Below, in pieces: positions 8,420 to 16,948 of a DNA stretch of 64,000 nt. Source of the stretch: Saccharibacillus sp. JS10 (GTDB taxonomy: Bacteria; Bacillota; Bacilli; Paenibacillales; Paenibacillaceae); NCBI RefSeq assembly GCF_024436065.1, contig NZ_JANFNS010000001.1, forward strand, positions 992,001 through 1,056,000, written 5' to 3'. Each line of letters opens with the position of its first letter. The first letter of the stretch is position 1. Under the pieces are notes generated by a model. That model saw only the letters and a program-made list of their open reading frames with translations, searched no databases and was not told where the DNA came from. The translations under genes and the position numbers were made by a program.

Positions 8420-9679
8420 TTAGGATTGAAAAAACCGTAGTAAACTTTGATAATTTTCGTCTCCAGCATAAAAACTTTTTAACGAACGGCTCCAGGAACT
8501 TTCGAAGTTCGCTGTTATTTGAGATTCGATCGCTGAACGTTCAATCGGTTCTGTAGGTAACCAACGTTGAAAAGCGGTAAAAGACGGTTGTTCATAAATC
8601 GCTCGTAAAACAGGAAGATGTCCCGTAGTTTCATACCACGATTGTTGCGTTTCTAACTTAGTCATGTAGGAAATCCATAAAGAAGCTTCGCGTGAACGAT
8701 CGGTACTGGCGGTAATACTCAAACCACGCAAAGAAATTGTTTCTATAGAAGAAATCGGCATTACACGCATCGTGGAAGTTTCTTCATCCGATATTCGGGA
8801 TAAAGGTTCTACAGCCAAACTCAATTCTCCAGACTGTACGGCATATTGAAAAGAAGAAGGCATTTGTCTTTCCTGAGCGGACATTTCTTCGAATTGCGTA
8901 TACGGTCTTAATTGATCTGCCAATTCCAAAGCTGCTAATCCGGATTGCTTCGCTTCTTCTGATTTGTGATTGTTCCATAACGAAACCAAAGCTGCAAATG
9001 CACGCACGTCACCATCTGGAAAACCTAAAATCGACTTAGATACAGATTCTGACTGCGATTCTGATCCAGACTGTGCGAGCCGCGTCACTTGTTGCTCTGC
9101 CCACACGTTCCATGCTTCTGTATCTTCAGGCAAATCTCCGGAAGTTTCTGCAAAATGTTCAGGATTCCATATGACTCCGTAAGGATCGAGATCCAAGGGT
9201 ACTGCCCAACGATACCCATTCCATTCTACCGAAGCATTGGAAACAGACAATGAATCCGAAGCGGCTGCCATTCCGCCTTCATACAAATCAATAGGCAATA
9301 GGCGACCCGATGAAGCAAAATCTGCGACCCAAGTTCCATCCAGCATCAAAACATCCGGTTCACGTCCAGCCGCAAAAGCTTCACGGTATGTTTTGTAAGC
9401 TTGCTCCGAAGCAATATTCACCAAACTCACGACCGTATCGGTTTGTTGCTCGTAATTTTTATTCAAAGTCTGTAGCGCTTGGAATTCTTGATCGTCCATC
9501 ATGACATACACTTCAATATCACGTAACGGCTGTTCAGACTTTGCTTTTTGGATTTCGTTTTCTTTTTCAGATGGTTGTTGCCGTAGACCGGTTTGCGATT
9601 TATCCGGTAACGACGGTGACAGATTAATGAGTGCAAGTAATAATATGCCGAATAAGATGAAATGTTTTTTCCGCTTCAG
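8420..9679 (-). CDS. Orphan extracellular solute-binding protein (family 1 type), CTG start likely
   Basis: Looks like a sugar-type ABC binding protein: SLVNIASEQAYKTYREAFAAG, PDVLMLDGTWVADFASSGRLLPID and WAVPLDLDPYGVIWNP are typical of the SBP_bac_1 fold. The N-terminus (KRKKHFILFGILLLALINLS) is a signal peptide or membrane anchor. There is no Cys lipobox, unusual for a Gram-positive binding protein. The only well-placed Shine-Dalgarno, GGAGGGG, lies 6 nt before a CTG at 9679; the in-frame ATG at 9694 overlaps that Shine-Dalgarno and has none of its own. No permease or ATPase gene is adjacent. A serine-rich stretch SQSESVSKS occurs mid-protein. Substrate unknown. Confidence 0.8.
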   Translation of the reverse strand: MKRKKHFILFGILLLALINLSPSLPDKSQTGLRQQPSEKENEIQKAKSEQPLRDIEVYVMMDDQEFQALQTLNKNYEQQTDTVVSLVNIASEQAYKTYREAFAAGREPDVLMLDGTWVADFASSGRLLPIDLYEGGMAAASDSLSVSNASVEWNGYRWAVPLDLDPYGVIWNPEHFAETSGDLPEDTEAWNVWAEQQVTRLAQSGSESQSESVSKSILGFPDGDVRAFAALVSLWNNHKSEEAKQSGLAALELADQLRPYTQFEEMSAQERQMPSSFQYAVQSGELSLAVEPLSRISDEETSTMRVMPISSIETISLRGLSITASTDRSREASLWISYMTKLETQQSWYETTGHLPVLRAIYEQPSFTAFQRWLPTEPIERSAIESQITANFESSWSRSLKSFYAGDENYQSLLRFFQS

Positions 9680-9734
9680 ATCTGTCCCCTCCATTCCTCA
9701 CTTTCCCTATTGTACCAAACGATCCTTTTTTCAA

Positions 9735-9769
9735 CCAAAAAAAGAATCCGGTAGCAACCCCGGATTCTT
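9735..9769 (-). terminator. Terminator of the ylaK-like gene
   Basis: A 10-bp stem (9742-9751 with 9760-9769) is followed by a run of Ts on the minus strand, just below the ylaK stop. Confidence 0.88.
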
Positions 9770-9788
9770 CATGTTTTTTCTTATCTAT

Positions 9789-11126
9789 TTACAGCAAATC
9801 TGCCGCCAGTTGAGCAAGTTTCGAACGTTCTCCTTTTTCCAGATGAATATGACCGGCTAATTTTTGAGATTTGAATCGTTCCACTGCGTAGGTTAATCCG
9901 TTGCTTGCCGCGTCTAGGTAAGGATGATCGATTTGATCCGGATCTCCGACCAATACAATCTTACTGCCTTCCCCTACGCGGGAAATAATCGTTTTGACTT
10001 CATGCCGCGATAAATTTTGCGCTTCATCGATAATAATAAATTGTGCGGGAATCGAGCGCCCCCGAATATACGTTAACGCTTCGACTTGAATACTGCCCAT
10101 TCCCATCAAAATTTTATCGATGTCTCCAGCATTTTTGGTATCGAATAAAAATTCCAGGTTATCGTAAATCGGCTGCATCCACGGACGCAACTTTTCATCT
10201 TTTTCGCCCGGTAAATATCCGATATCTTTGCCCATTGGAACGACAGGGCGTGCGACCAGTAACTTTTTGTATTTACGCTCATCTTCCACCTTCGTCAGTG
10301 CTGCCGCCAAAGCCAGTAATGTTTTACCTGTTCCGGCTTTGCCTGTAATCGTCACTAGCGGAATATCATCGGTTAGCAATAACTCCAATGCCATACGTTG
10401 CTGCGCATTACGAGCCATAATCCCCCATACTGGATCGTGCGCTTGGAATAAAGGTTCTAATCGTTTACCTTCCGCATTCAATTTTACCAGTGCCGATTTA
10501 CTTTCGCTTTCGTCTCTCAAAATCGCAAACTCATGCGGATGAAGCGATGGTGCAAGCTCTCCCAGATCCGAGACGAACAGATATTTATCACGGTAAAATT
10601 GATCGACGTAATGATCCGGTGCTTTGAGCGGAATATAACCGGCGTAACCCGCATCGGGGTCTGAAGCACGATCAGTCATATAATCTTGAGCAACCAAACC
10701 AAGGACATCGGCTTTGACGCGAACCAGAACGTCTTTACTCACCATAATGACTTGACGCGCTTCTTCTTCTGGCAACTCTTCTTGTTCTTTATGATAATTA
10801 AGCGCAACTGCCAAAATACGATTATCGTTCGAAGCTTCTCCGAACATGTCCTGCATATTTTGGAAACTGCGGTGATTGAGTTCAACTCGGAGTGTGCCTC
10901 CCGATTCCAGTGGCACTCCGTCGTGCAAATGCCCTTGTTCCCGTAACGCATCTAATTCTCGGGATACACTGCGAGCATTGCGTCCAATCTCATCGGCAAG
11001 CCTTTTTTTCGAATCGATTTCTTCCAGCACCGTAGCCGGAATAATCACTTCATGTTCTTGAAACGAAAAAATGGATCGGGGATCGTGCAGCAGAACGTTG
11101 GTATCGAGTATAAATAGCTTTTTCAC
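9789..11126 (-). CDS. ylaK: PIN domain-PhoH ATPase fusion (YlaK/PhoH2 type)
   Basis: A PIN nuclease-like domain at the N-terminus (LFILDTNVLLHDP, VLEEIDSKK, with acidic residues of the PIN site) is joined to a PhoH ATPase domain. The ATPase has Walker A GKAGTGKT, the ARPVVPMGKDIGYLPGEKDEK segment, Walker B FIIIDEAQN and VLVGDPDQID. Such PhoH2 proteins are described as RNA helicase/RNases. The frame is open to a TTG at 11153, but that lies upstream of the Shine-Dalgarno GGGAGGG; the GTG at 11126, 7 nt after it, is the likely start, giving 445 residues. In B. subtilis ylaK is likewise close to typA. It is distinct from the shorter phoH at 36 kb. Confidence 0.9.
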   Translation of the reverse strand: MKKLFILDTNVLLHDPRSIFSFQEHEVIIPATVLEEIDSKKRLADEIGRNARSVSRELDALREQGHLHDGVPLESGGTLRVELNHRSFQNMQDMFGEASNDNRILAVALNYHKEQEELPEEEARQVIMVSKDVLVRVKADVLGLVAQDYMTDRASDPDAGYAGYIPLKAPDHYVDQFYRDKYLFVSDLGELAPSLHPHEFAILRDESESKSALVKLNAEGKRLEPLFQAHDPVWGIMARNAQQRMALELLLTDDIPLVTITGKAGTGKTLLALAAALTKVEDERKYKKLLVARPVVPMGKDIGYLPGEKDEKLRPWMQPIYDNLEFLFDTKNAGDIDKILMGMGSIQVEALTYIRGRSIPAQFIIIDEAQNLSRHEVKTIISRVGEGSKIVLVGDPDQIDHPYLDAASNGLTYAVERFKSQKLAGHIHLEKGERSKLAQLAADLL

Positions 11127-11164
11127 GAAAAATCCCTCCCGAGGCTTAATCAAACCGTGAGCCC

Positions 11165-11212
11165 TTAACGAACCGTCATGAGGTTCATTAAGTGTCTATA
11201 CCAAGAATGCAC
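11165..11212 (-). other. Possible 15-codon leader peptide upstream of ylaK
   Basis: On the minus strand a very strong AGAGGAGG precedes two GTG codons and a short frame reading VHSWYRHLMNLMTVR before TAA. An imperfect inverted repeat (about 11164-11190) overlaps its end. It is either a small regulatory leader or chance; there is no direct proof of translation. Confidence 0.25.
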
Positions 11213-11237
11213 CACCTCCTCTCGTGTTAAATGTGTA

Positions 11238-11272
11238 CAAAAAAAGCCCGCGGTAAACCGCTAGGCTTTTTT
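11238..11272 (-). terminator. Terminator of the PPOX-fold gene
   Basis: AAAAAAGCC pairs with GGCTTTTTT around an inner GCGGT/ACCGC stem, with seven Ts downstream on the minus strand. The ascending arm overlaps the last codons and the stop of the PPOX gene. Confidence 0.88.
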
Positions 11273-11713
11273 CATGGCATTCATCACTTGGCTATCAAGC
11301 AGCTCGGCAGCATACGCATCAAGCTTCCGTGTAAATGCAGGAGGCGAAGACAGATGAGCGCCGTAAAACAAAGCATTTCTCACCGCTTCTACATCCATAT
11401 CAAAACAACACATTTTAAAAGGAACATCTTCGAGCGGATTTTGCGTAACGCGGACGCTGCCGTTGATCGCAAACATTTTTTCTCCGCTAAAGACGGTTAA
11501 GGTTACTTTCGGATTGACTAACATATTACGAACCAGACGCGAACGATGATCGACCGCAAAACGAATGGTCGAAGGCGTCGCAGCGTACATCCATGAAATT
11601 GCCGTAGAAGTCGGACCGTTTGTTTCAGCATCAACGGTAGCCAGCAGCGCAAACGTATCGCTTTGCAGCTGCGTAAACAAAAATTCGGTCATTTGCGTAA
11701 CGGCTTCGGACAT
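11261..11713 (-). CDS. Pyridoxamine 5'-phosphate oxidase-fold (FMN-binding split barrel) protein
   Basis: A 150-residue single-domain protein of the PNPOx-like split-barrel superfamily, which binds flavins or related cofactors. The strands TFALLATVDAETNGPTSTAI, IRFAVDHRSRLVRNM and NPKVTLTVFSGE are characteristic. ATG at 11713 lies 6 nt after AGGGGGC; the open frame extends 24 codons further up without a better ribosome site. The promoter overlaps the end of the upstream LCP gene. The substrate cannot be told from sequence; it is not a classical PdxH. Confidence 0.8.
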   Translation of the reverse strand: MSEAVTQMTEFLFTQLQSDTFALLATVDAETNGPTSTAISWMYAATPSTIRFAVDHRSRLVRNMLVNPKVTLTVFSGEKMFAINGSVRVTQNPLEDVPFKMCCFDMDVEAVRNALFYGAHLSSPPAFTRKLDAYAAELLDSQVMNAMKKA

Positions 11714-11767
11714 CACATAGCCCCCTATACGGCGTCTGATACTACGATTAGACTGGATATACTTTGG

Positions 11768-11797
11768 ATTATAGCATACCGTCAATCAAGCATTCAA
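11768..11797 (-). promoter_or_regulatory. Promoter of the PPOX-fold gene
   Basis: TTGAAT (11792-11797), 18 nt, TATAAT (11768-11773) with the extended -10 dinucleotide TGC before it. It begins immediately after the stop codon of the LCP gene. Confidence 0.65.
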
Positions 11798-12901
11798 TCA
11801 CTCGCTTGTCGCCGCAGCGGCAGGTTGGTGTTTACCCGCAAGTTCGTCTTGCAACGCTTGTTTTGCCGCGGCAAGCTCACTATCGCTAATATACACGTAA
11901 GGGCTTTTCCAATTTCCTGTGACTTTCGGGAAGCTGATATTTTCTTTGGGAATATCCCAATAGGTTTTAACCAAATTCAAAATCTGCTTATTTTCCAGAT
12001 CGGTCTCGGTGTTATCTGCTACAGCATCAATCAACGAACCGGATTTAGTGAGTACGTTAAACGATTGAACTTTTTGCATAATCGCACCGATCACTTGCTG
12101 TTGACGTTGATTACGGCTGAAGTCGTCAGAAGGTGCCGTCGGCGGATTACAGTTCGTTTTCCGATAACGTACATAATCCAGCGCATTTTTGCCATCCAAC
12201 TTTTGCGAACCGGCTTTCAAATTGATATCTGTACCGTCAGCGGTATCTTTGTAACACATATCCATCGTCACATCGACATCGATCCCGCCTACTGCATCTA
12301 CGATGTCACGCAAACTTTGGAAATTCACGACGGTTACGTAATCGATTGGGATATCAAAATATTTGCCAAGCATCCGCTGCATCGCGCCTTTGGCTTCCGG
12401 TTCTCCTTTTTTCTCTTGCGCAAGGAAAGTTGGATAATACGCATTTACTTTACGAACTTTATAACCTTCAAGTTCGATCCGTGTATCCCGAGGAAGCGAT
12501 ACAATCGTAGCAGTATCCGTGTTCGGATTCATTGCAGCGACCATCACGACGTCCGTGAGATGCGAACCCGTTTCCGAACGGAAATCGGTACCGAGTAATG
12601 CCATCGCAATCGGTTGCGAATCAGCAGGTTTGACCGGTTCTCCGGCTGTGCCGATCGATTGCGTTTTTTGATATACCCATCCTAAGTAAACACCGCCTCC
12701 GACCAGCAAAAGAACAAAAAAGATCGCGAAAAATTGCCAAAACTTTTTCGCTCCGCTTTTTTGACGCTTGGGAGCTGATTTACGTCCTTTATTGTTACTG
12801 CCTGAACCTCCGTCACTTCGACGAGGCGCAGATGATTCTGTCGAACGTCCTCGGTTTCCAGTTGAACGCGGTGGCAAACCGCCACCTGTTGAGTTAGCCA
12901 T
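11798..12901 (-). CDS. LytR-CpsA-Psr (LCP) family cell wall ligase
   Basis: LCP enzymes transfer teichoic acids or other anionic glycopolymers from undecaprenyl carriers to peptidoglycan on the outer face of the membrane. Here a basic, Ser/Gly-rich cytoplasmic tail (residues 1-65) precedes one membrane span (FWQFFAIFFVLLLVGGGVYLG). The extracellular LCP domain carries MALLGTDFR, the arginines of SLPRDTRIEL, a DAVGGIDVDV motif, LDGKNALDYVRYRK and DDFSRNQRQQQVIGAI. ATG at 12901 has GAAGGAG upstream; the frame remains open further up through the typA terminator, which is not coding. It is a single gene of 367 residues. Confidence 0.92.
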   Translation of the reverse strand: MANSTGGGLPPRSTGNRGRSTESSAPRRSDGGSGSNNKGRKSAPKRQKSGAKKFWQFFAIFFVLLLVGGGVYLGWVYQKTQSIGTAGEPVKPADSQPIAMALLGTDFRSETGSHLTDVVMVAAMNPNTDTATIVSLPRDTRIELEGYKVRKVNAYYPTFLAQEKKGEPEAKGAMQRMLGKYFDIPIDYVTVVNFQSLRDIVDAVGGIDVDVTMDMCYKDTADGTDINLKAGSQKLDGKNALDYVRYRKTNCNPPTAPSDDFSRNQRQQQVIGAIMQKVQSFNVLTKSGSLIDAVADNTETDLENKQILNLVKTYWDIPKENISFPKVTGNWKSPYVYISDSELAAAKQALQDELAGKHQPAAAATSE

Positions 12902-12963
12902 ATAATTTCCAGCTCCTTCTCTTGTACGATCGGCACGAAAAACGCAAGCGTTCTTTCGCACAA

Positions 12964-13006
12964 ATGAAAACAGGGTCCGCACGCCACCCCGGCGGCGGAC
13001 CCTGTT
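12964..13006 (-). terminator. Terminator of typA
   Basis: A 12-bp GC-rich stem (12969-12980 with 12995-13006) with T-rich sequence after it on the minus strand, 75 nt below the typA stop. Confidence 0.85.
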
Positions 13007-13080
13007 CACCGAACTGCGCTATGTCTTAAGACGTAGGCAGAACGGGAAAAGTTACCGATTGTTTGGATGATTTCAAAAAA

Positions 13081-14922
13081 TTAAGCGTTAGCTTGAGCTT
13101 GTTTGCGTTGTTTCTCCGCACGTTCGCGCTCGCCTTTTTGCAGTACTTTTTTACGCAGACGAACGTTTTTAGGCGTGATTTCGCAATACTCGTCGTCATT
13201 CAAATATTCAAGCGCTTGTTCCAGTGAGAACAAACGAGGCGTTTTCATTTTGACTGTATCGTCTTTTGTTGCCGAACGAACGTTAGTCAATTGTTTTTCG
13301 CGGCAAATGTTTACTACGATGTCGTTATCGCGTGTATGTTCGCCAACGATCATACCTTCGTAAACTTCTGCACCCGGTTCTACGAACAAAGTACCACGAT
13401 CCTCAACGCCGAGGATACCGTACAAGGTTGCATTGCCATTTTCAGTCGATACGAGTACGCCTTGGTGACGTCCACCTACTTGACCGCCGATCAGAGGACC
13501 GTAGCTGTCAAACGCGTGGTTCATTACGCCGTAACCACGAGTCAGAGTCAAGAAGTTCGTGCGGTATCCGATCAGACCACGAGCAGGAATCAAGAACTCA
13601 AGACGTACTTGACCTGTACCGTTGTTGATCATGTTGACCATCTCGGCTTTACGCATACCGAGACTTTCCATAACCGCGCCCATGCTTTCTTCTGGCACGT
13701 CGATCAGCAAGCGTTCGATTGGCTCCATTTTTTTACCGTCAACTTCGCGAACGATAACTTCCGGTTTCGATACTTGCATTTCGTAACCTTCACGACGCAT
13801 GTTTTCGATCAAGATGCCCAAGTGAAGTTCGCCGCGACCCGATACGATGAAAGCATCCGGGCTGTCGGTTTCTTGAACGCGCAAGCTCACGTCAGTTTCC
13901 AATTCGAAGAACAGACGGTCACGCAATTTACGGGAAGTTACCCATTTGCCTTCGCGACCTGCGAATGGACTGTTGTTCACGAGGAACGTCATTTGCAGTG
14001 TAGGCTCATCGATTTTCAGAACTGGCAAAGCTTCCGGTTTTTGTGGATCGGCAATGGTTTCACCGATATTGATATCTTTGATACCCGCGATTGCAATGAT
14101 ATCGCCTGCGCCGGCTTCTTCGATCTCAACGCGTTTCAGACCTTGGAAACCGAACAGTTTCTCGATACGAGCTTGCTTCATGCCGCCTTCGCGCGTCATA
14201 ACCGCAACCGATTGACCTTGACGAATCACCCCGCGGTTAACGCGACCAATCGCGATACGACCGAGGTATTCGTTGTAGTCCATCAATGTTACGAGGAATT
14301 GCAGCGGATCTACTGTGCTTTCTGTTGGCGATGGAATGTTTCCGATAATCGTATCGTACATCGCTTGCATGTTGTCGTCTTGTTGCGCTGGATCAAGACT
14401 CGAAGTACCGTTCAACGCCGAAGCGTAAACAACAGGGAAATCAAGTTGGTGATCGTTTGCACCGAGTTCGATAAACAGGTCAAGAACTTCATCGATAACT
14501 TCGGAAGGACGAGCAGCCGGACGGTCAATTTTGTTCACAACTACGATTGGAGTCAAGTTGTGCGCCAGTGCTTTGCCCAATACGAAACGAGTTTGCGGCA
14601 TGCAACCTTCGTAAGCATCGACAACGAGCAATACGCCGTCAACCATTTTCATGATACGTTCCACTTCGCCGCCGAAATCGGCGTGTCCTGGAGTATCTAC
14701 GATATTGATCAAGAAGTCTTTATAAGTAATCGCCGTGTTTTTCGCCAAGATCGTAATGCCACGTTCTCTTTCGAGATCGTTGGAGTCCATGGCGCGCTCC
14801 TGAACCTGCTCGTGGTCGCGGAAAATACCGGATTGTTGCAGCAGTTTATCAACCAGCGTCGTTTTACCGTGGTCGACGTGGGCGATAATCGCGATATTAC
14901 GGATTTGTTCTCTAGAATGCAT
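13081..14922 (-). CDS. typA: Ribosome-associated translational GTPase TypA/BipA
   Basis: Elongation-factor-like GTPase that acts on the 50S subunit under stress and low temperature. G1 AHVDHGKT, the switch I region ERERGITI, G3 [11 protein letters not shown] and G4 NKIDRP occupy the first 140 residues. EF-G-like domains III and V and the BipA-specific C-terminal domain ([19 protein letters not shown]) follow. ATG at 14922 gives 613 residues, matching the family; the open frame continues 32 codons upstream with no homology. A consensus-like promoter lies 105 nt above. Transcribed alone. Confidence 0.97.
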   Translation of the reverse strand: MHSREQIRNIAIIAHVDHGKTTLVDKLLQQSGIFRDHEQVQERAMDSNDLERERGITILAKNTAITYKDFLINIVDTPGHADFGGEVERIMKMVDGVLLVVDAYEGCMPQTRFVLGKALAHNLTPIVVVNKIDRPAARPSEVIDEVLDLFIELGANDHQLDFPVVYASALNGTSSLDPAQQDDNMQAMYDTIIGNIPSPTESTVDPLQFLVTLMDYNEYLGRIAIGRVNRGVIRQGQSVAVMTREGGMKQARIEKLFGFQGLKRVEIEEAGAGDIIAIAGIKDINIGETIADPQKPEALPVLKIDEPTLQMTFLVNNSPFAGREGKWVTSRKLRDRLFFELETDVSLRVQETDSPDAFIVSGRGELHLGILIENMRREGYEMQVSKPEVIVREVDGKKMEPIERLLIDVPEESMGAVMESLGMRKAEMVNMINNGTGQVRLEFLIPARGLIGYRTNFLTLTRGYGVMNHAFDSYGPLIGGQVGGRHQGVLVSTENGNATLYGILGVEDRGTLFVEPGAEVYEGMIVGEHTRDNDIVVNICREKQLTNVRSATKDDTVKMKTPRLFSLEQALEYLNDDEYCEITPKNVRLRKKVLQKGERERAEKQRKQAQANA

Positions 14923-15026
14923 GAATGGAATGTTCCCTTCTCTATGAAAAATATTAAAAAACAAATTCAGGGGTTTCTCACAAAAGAAGCGTGCGGCACC
15001 TCCGCCGACGCTCCTCAATCCCTTTG

Positions 15027-15054
15027 ATTATACATGGTTTTCATGAAATTTCAA
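15027..15054 (-). promoter_or_regulatory. Promoter of typA
   Basis: TTGAAA (15049-15054), 16 nt, TATAAT (15027-15032) on the minus strand. The predicted leader is about 100 nt, long enough for control, but no known element is recognised in it. Confidence 0.7.
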
Positions 15055-15060
15055 GCTTTT

Positions 15061-15573
15061 TTACATTTTGCGCCACCCATTTTGTTTGCCGCTTTTTGGC
15101 GGAGGCCAAAATAACAGCCAAGCTCCTGCGAGAATCAGGATAACGGAGAACGCATAAAGAAAAAAGGGGCCAAGTAAACTGAAAATGAATAAAACAATCG
15201 ACAAGCCAATCAAAGCGAGCGAAACGTAATACATCCCTTTCTGACGTTTGGCTTCTAAAAGCGAATATTCGCACAACCCTATACCAGGTCCCAGAATAAA
15301 CGCCGGCCACAAAAACTCCACCAGATGAAATCCCCATGTATTAAACAAAGAAAAAACGATGCCGTATACAGTAAGCGTTCCTCCGGGAATCAATACCCAA
15401 GCAGGAAACGCCCGCGTCGCAAAAGCCAAATGCAATACAACGCCGGGAATGAAGATGAGAAGCGGCCAGAACACCTTACCCAGAAAAGTAAACACACCCC
15501 ATTGCCCTAAAAGAATAATGAGTCCGGCAGTTAAAATAAAAATCCCGATCGCCTTTTTGTCGTTATTGGGCAT
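15061..15573 (-). CDS. Small polytopic membrane protein with LiaF/DUF5668-like membrane pairs
   Basis: A 170-residue protein with about six hydrophobic segments (for example IGIFILTAGLIILLGQWGVF and ALIGLSIVLFIFSLLGPFF) and short loops. The repeated pattern of paired helices with GxxLL and WPxxxIxPG (FWPLLIFIPGVVLHL, FLWPAFILGPGIGL) resembles the membrane part of LiaF-like envelope stress proteins. It lacks the cytoplasmic sensor part. ATG at 15573 has AAGGAGA upstream. Function unknown. It sits alone between thiI and typA. Confidence 0.75.
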   Translation of the reverse strand: MPNNDKKAIGIFILTAGLIILLGQWGVFTFLGKVFWPLLIFIPGVVLHLAFATRAFPAWVLIPGGTLTVYGIVFSLFNTWGFHLVEFLWPAFILGPGIGLCEYSLLEAKRQKGMYYVSLALIGLSIVLFIFSLLGPFFLYAFSVILILAGAWLLFWPPPKSGKQNGWRKM

Positions 15574-15702
15574 CTCATTCTCTCCTTGCGGAATTCTCCT
15601 GTTACTCTGTGGATAAAAAATAATAGCTTTGCTGCTTTCAAGTTTGTTATCGGATTTTTGTCGTCATTTATGCAGTGATTCAGCAAACTTTACCGACAAT
15701 TC

Positions 15703-16947
15703 TTAAAACCACTCTTGTTTGATCTCCGCTTTGGCATCTTCTTCTTCCCGGCGCTTGACGCTTCCTCCGGCAAACAGTTCTATCGTTTCTGTTCCGTCTG
15801 CCGCTTCTTGGATCAATTGTTCCAAAGTCGGCATCACCGATTCTACTTTATTTACAATCCGAAGGTTCGGGTTAGTCGTTGGTGATTTCGGGATAAACAA
15901 TGTACAGCAATCTTCATACGGTAAAATAGACGTCTCATAAGTCCCGATCTGGCGCGACAAACGAATGATTTCGTCTTTGTCCGTCATGACAAGCGGGCGC
16001 AAAATCGGAAGTTCGGTTGCACGCTCGATCACGTTCATGCTCGATAAGGTCTGACTCGCGACTTGACCTAAACTTTCACCGGTAATAAGCGCCAATGCTT
16101 TTTCGCGTTCAGCCACTTTCGTCGAAATCCGCAGCATCGCCCGGCGCATAAGCGTAATCATCAGATTATCTTGCCCCATTTGGGTAAATGCCGTCTGTAC
16201 TTCGGTAAAAGGAACGATATGCAATTTGATCTTACCCGCATACTCCGCTAGACCTTGCGCCAAATCGATGACTTTTTCTTTGGCTTTGTCGCTGGTGAAC
16301 GGATAACTATGAAAATGAATACATTCGACTTCAAGCCCTCTACGAAGTGCCGACCAACCGGCTACAGGGCTATCGATACCGCCGGATAACAACAGCAATG
16401 CTTTACCATTCGTTCCAAGTGGGAATCCGCCAACACCCGGAATGACTTCGCCATAAATATAAGCGATATTGTCTCGAATTTCGACGCGAAGTTCGAATTC
16501 AGGATCGCGTACATTCACTTTAAGCAAAGGGAAACGTTTGAGCAGAGGCGTAGCAACCAACGGATTACTTTCTTGCGAAGAATGCGGGAAACCTTTCCAG
16601 ACGCGGCGTACATTCGTTTTGAATGTCGTTTCTTTTTTCAACTCCATCGCTTCAATCAATTCTTCCGAAGCACGAACGATTTCGCCAAGTTCGGGTTGCA
16701 CCGCTCGGACAGGGCTAAGCGAATTCATACCGAATACATTCGTCAAGATTGGAATCAAAGTCTCGACTTGTTGACTACCCGGATCGACATAAATACGTCC
16801 GAATTCTCGGCGCACTTTGACATCTGGATATGGACGAATTAAAGCTCGAACATGTTCGACCGCTGCTTTTTCGAATCTCGCGCGATTGCGCCCTTTTAAT
16901 GAAACTTCGCCAAAACGAAGCAATAAATAATCGTATTTCTTTGTCAT
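15703..16947 (-). CDS. thiI: tRNA 4-thiouridine synthase ThiI
   Basis: Adenylates U8 of tRNA and transfers sulfur to make 4-thiouridine. An N-terminal NFLD and THUMP domain (residues about 1-165) leads to the PP-loop ATPase with LLLLSGGIDSPVAG (about residue 180) and VASQTLSSMNVIERA. The C-terminal rhodanese domain of E. coli ThiI is absent, as in B. subtilis, and the 414-residue length agrees. ATG at 16947 starts one nucleotide after the stop of the cysteine desulfurase gene, so the sulfur donor and acceptor are translationally linked. Confidence 0.95.
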   Translation of the reverse strand: MTKKYDYLLLRFGEVSLKGRNRARFEKAAVEHVRALIRPYPDVKVRREFGRIYVDPGSQQVETLIPILTNVFGMNSLSPVRAVQPELGEIVRASEELIEAMELKKETTFKTNVRRVWKGFPHSSQESNPLVATPLLKRFPLLKVNVRDPEFELRVEIRDNIAYIYGEVIPGVGGFPLGTNGKALLLLSGGIDSPVAGWSALRRGLEVECIHFHSYPFTSDKAKEKVIDLAQGLAEYAGKIKLHIVPFTEVQTAFTQMGQDNLMITLMRRAMLRISTKVAEREKALALITGESLGQVASQTLSSMNVIERATELPILRPLVMTDKDEIIRLSRQIGTYETSILPYEDCCTLFIPKSPTTNPNLRIVNKVESVMPTLEQLIQEAADGTETIELFAGGSVKRREEEDAKAEIKQEWF

Positions 16948-16948
16948 G

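Noticed and set aside
12902-13009. N-terminal extension of the LCP protein to 13009
   Set aside because: This stretch contains the typA terminator hairpin, encodes a low-complexity Arg-rich peptide and lacks a ribosome site. The ATG at 12901 follows GAAGGAG.
13291-15027. A 578-codon open frame on the plus strand
   Set aside because: It lies antisense to typA, whose reading frame has clear GTPase motifs. The plus-strand product is rich in Phe, Thr and Val with no recognisable domain and no ribosome binding site; it is a codon-bias shadow.
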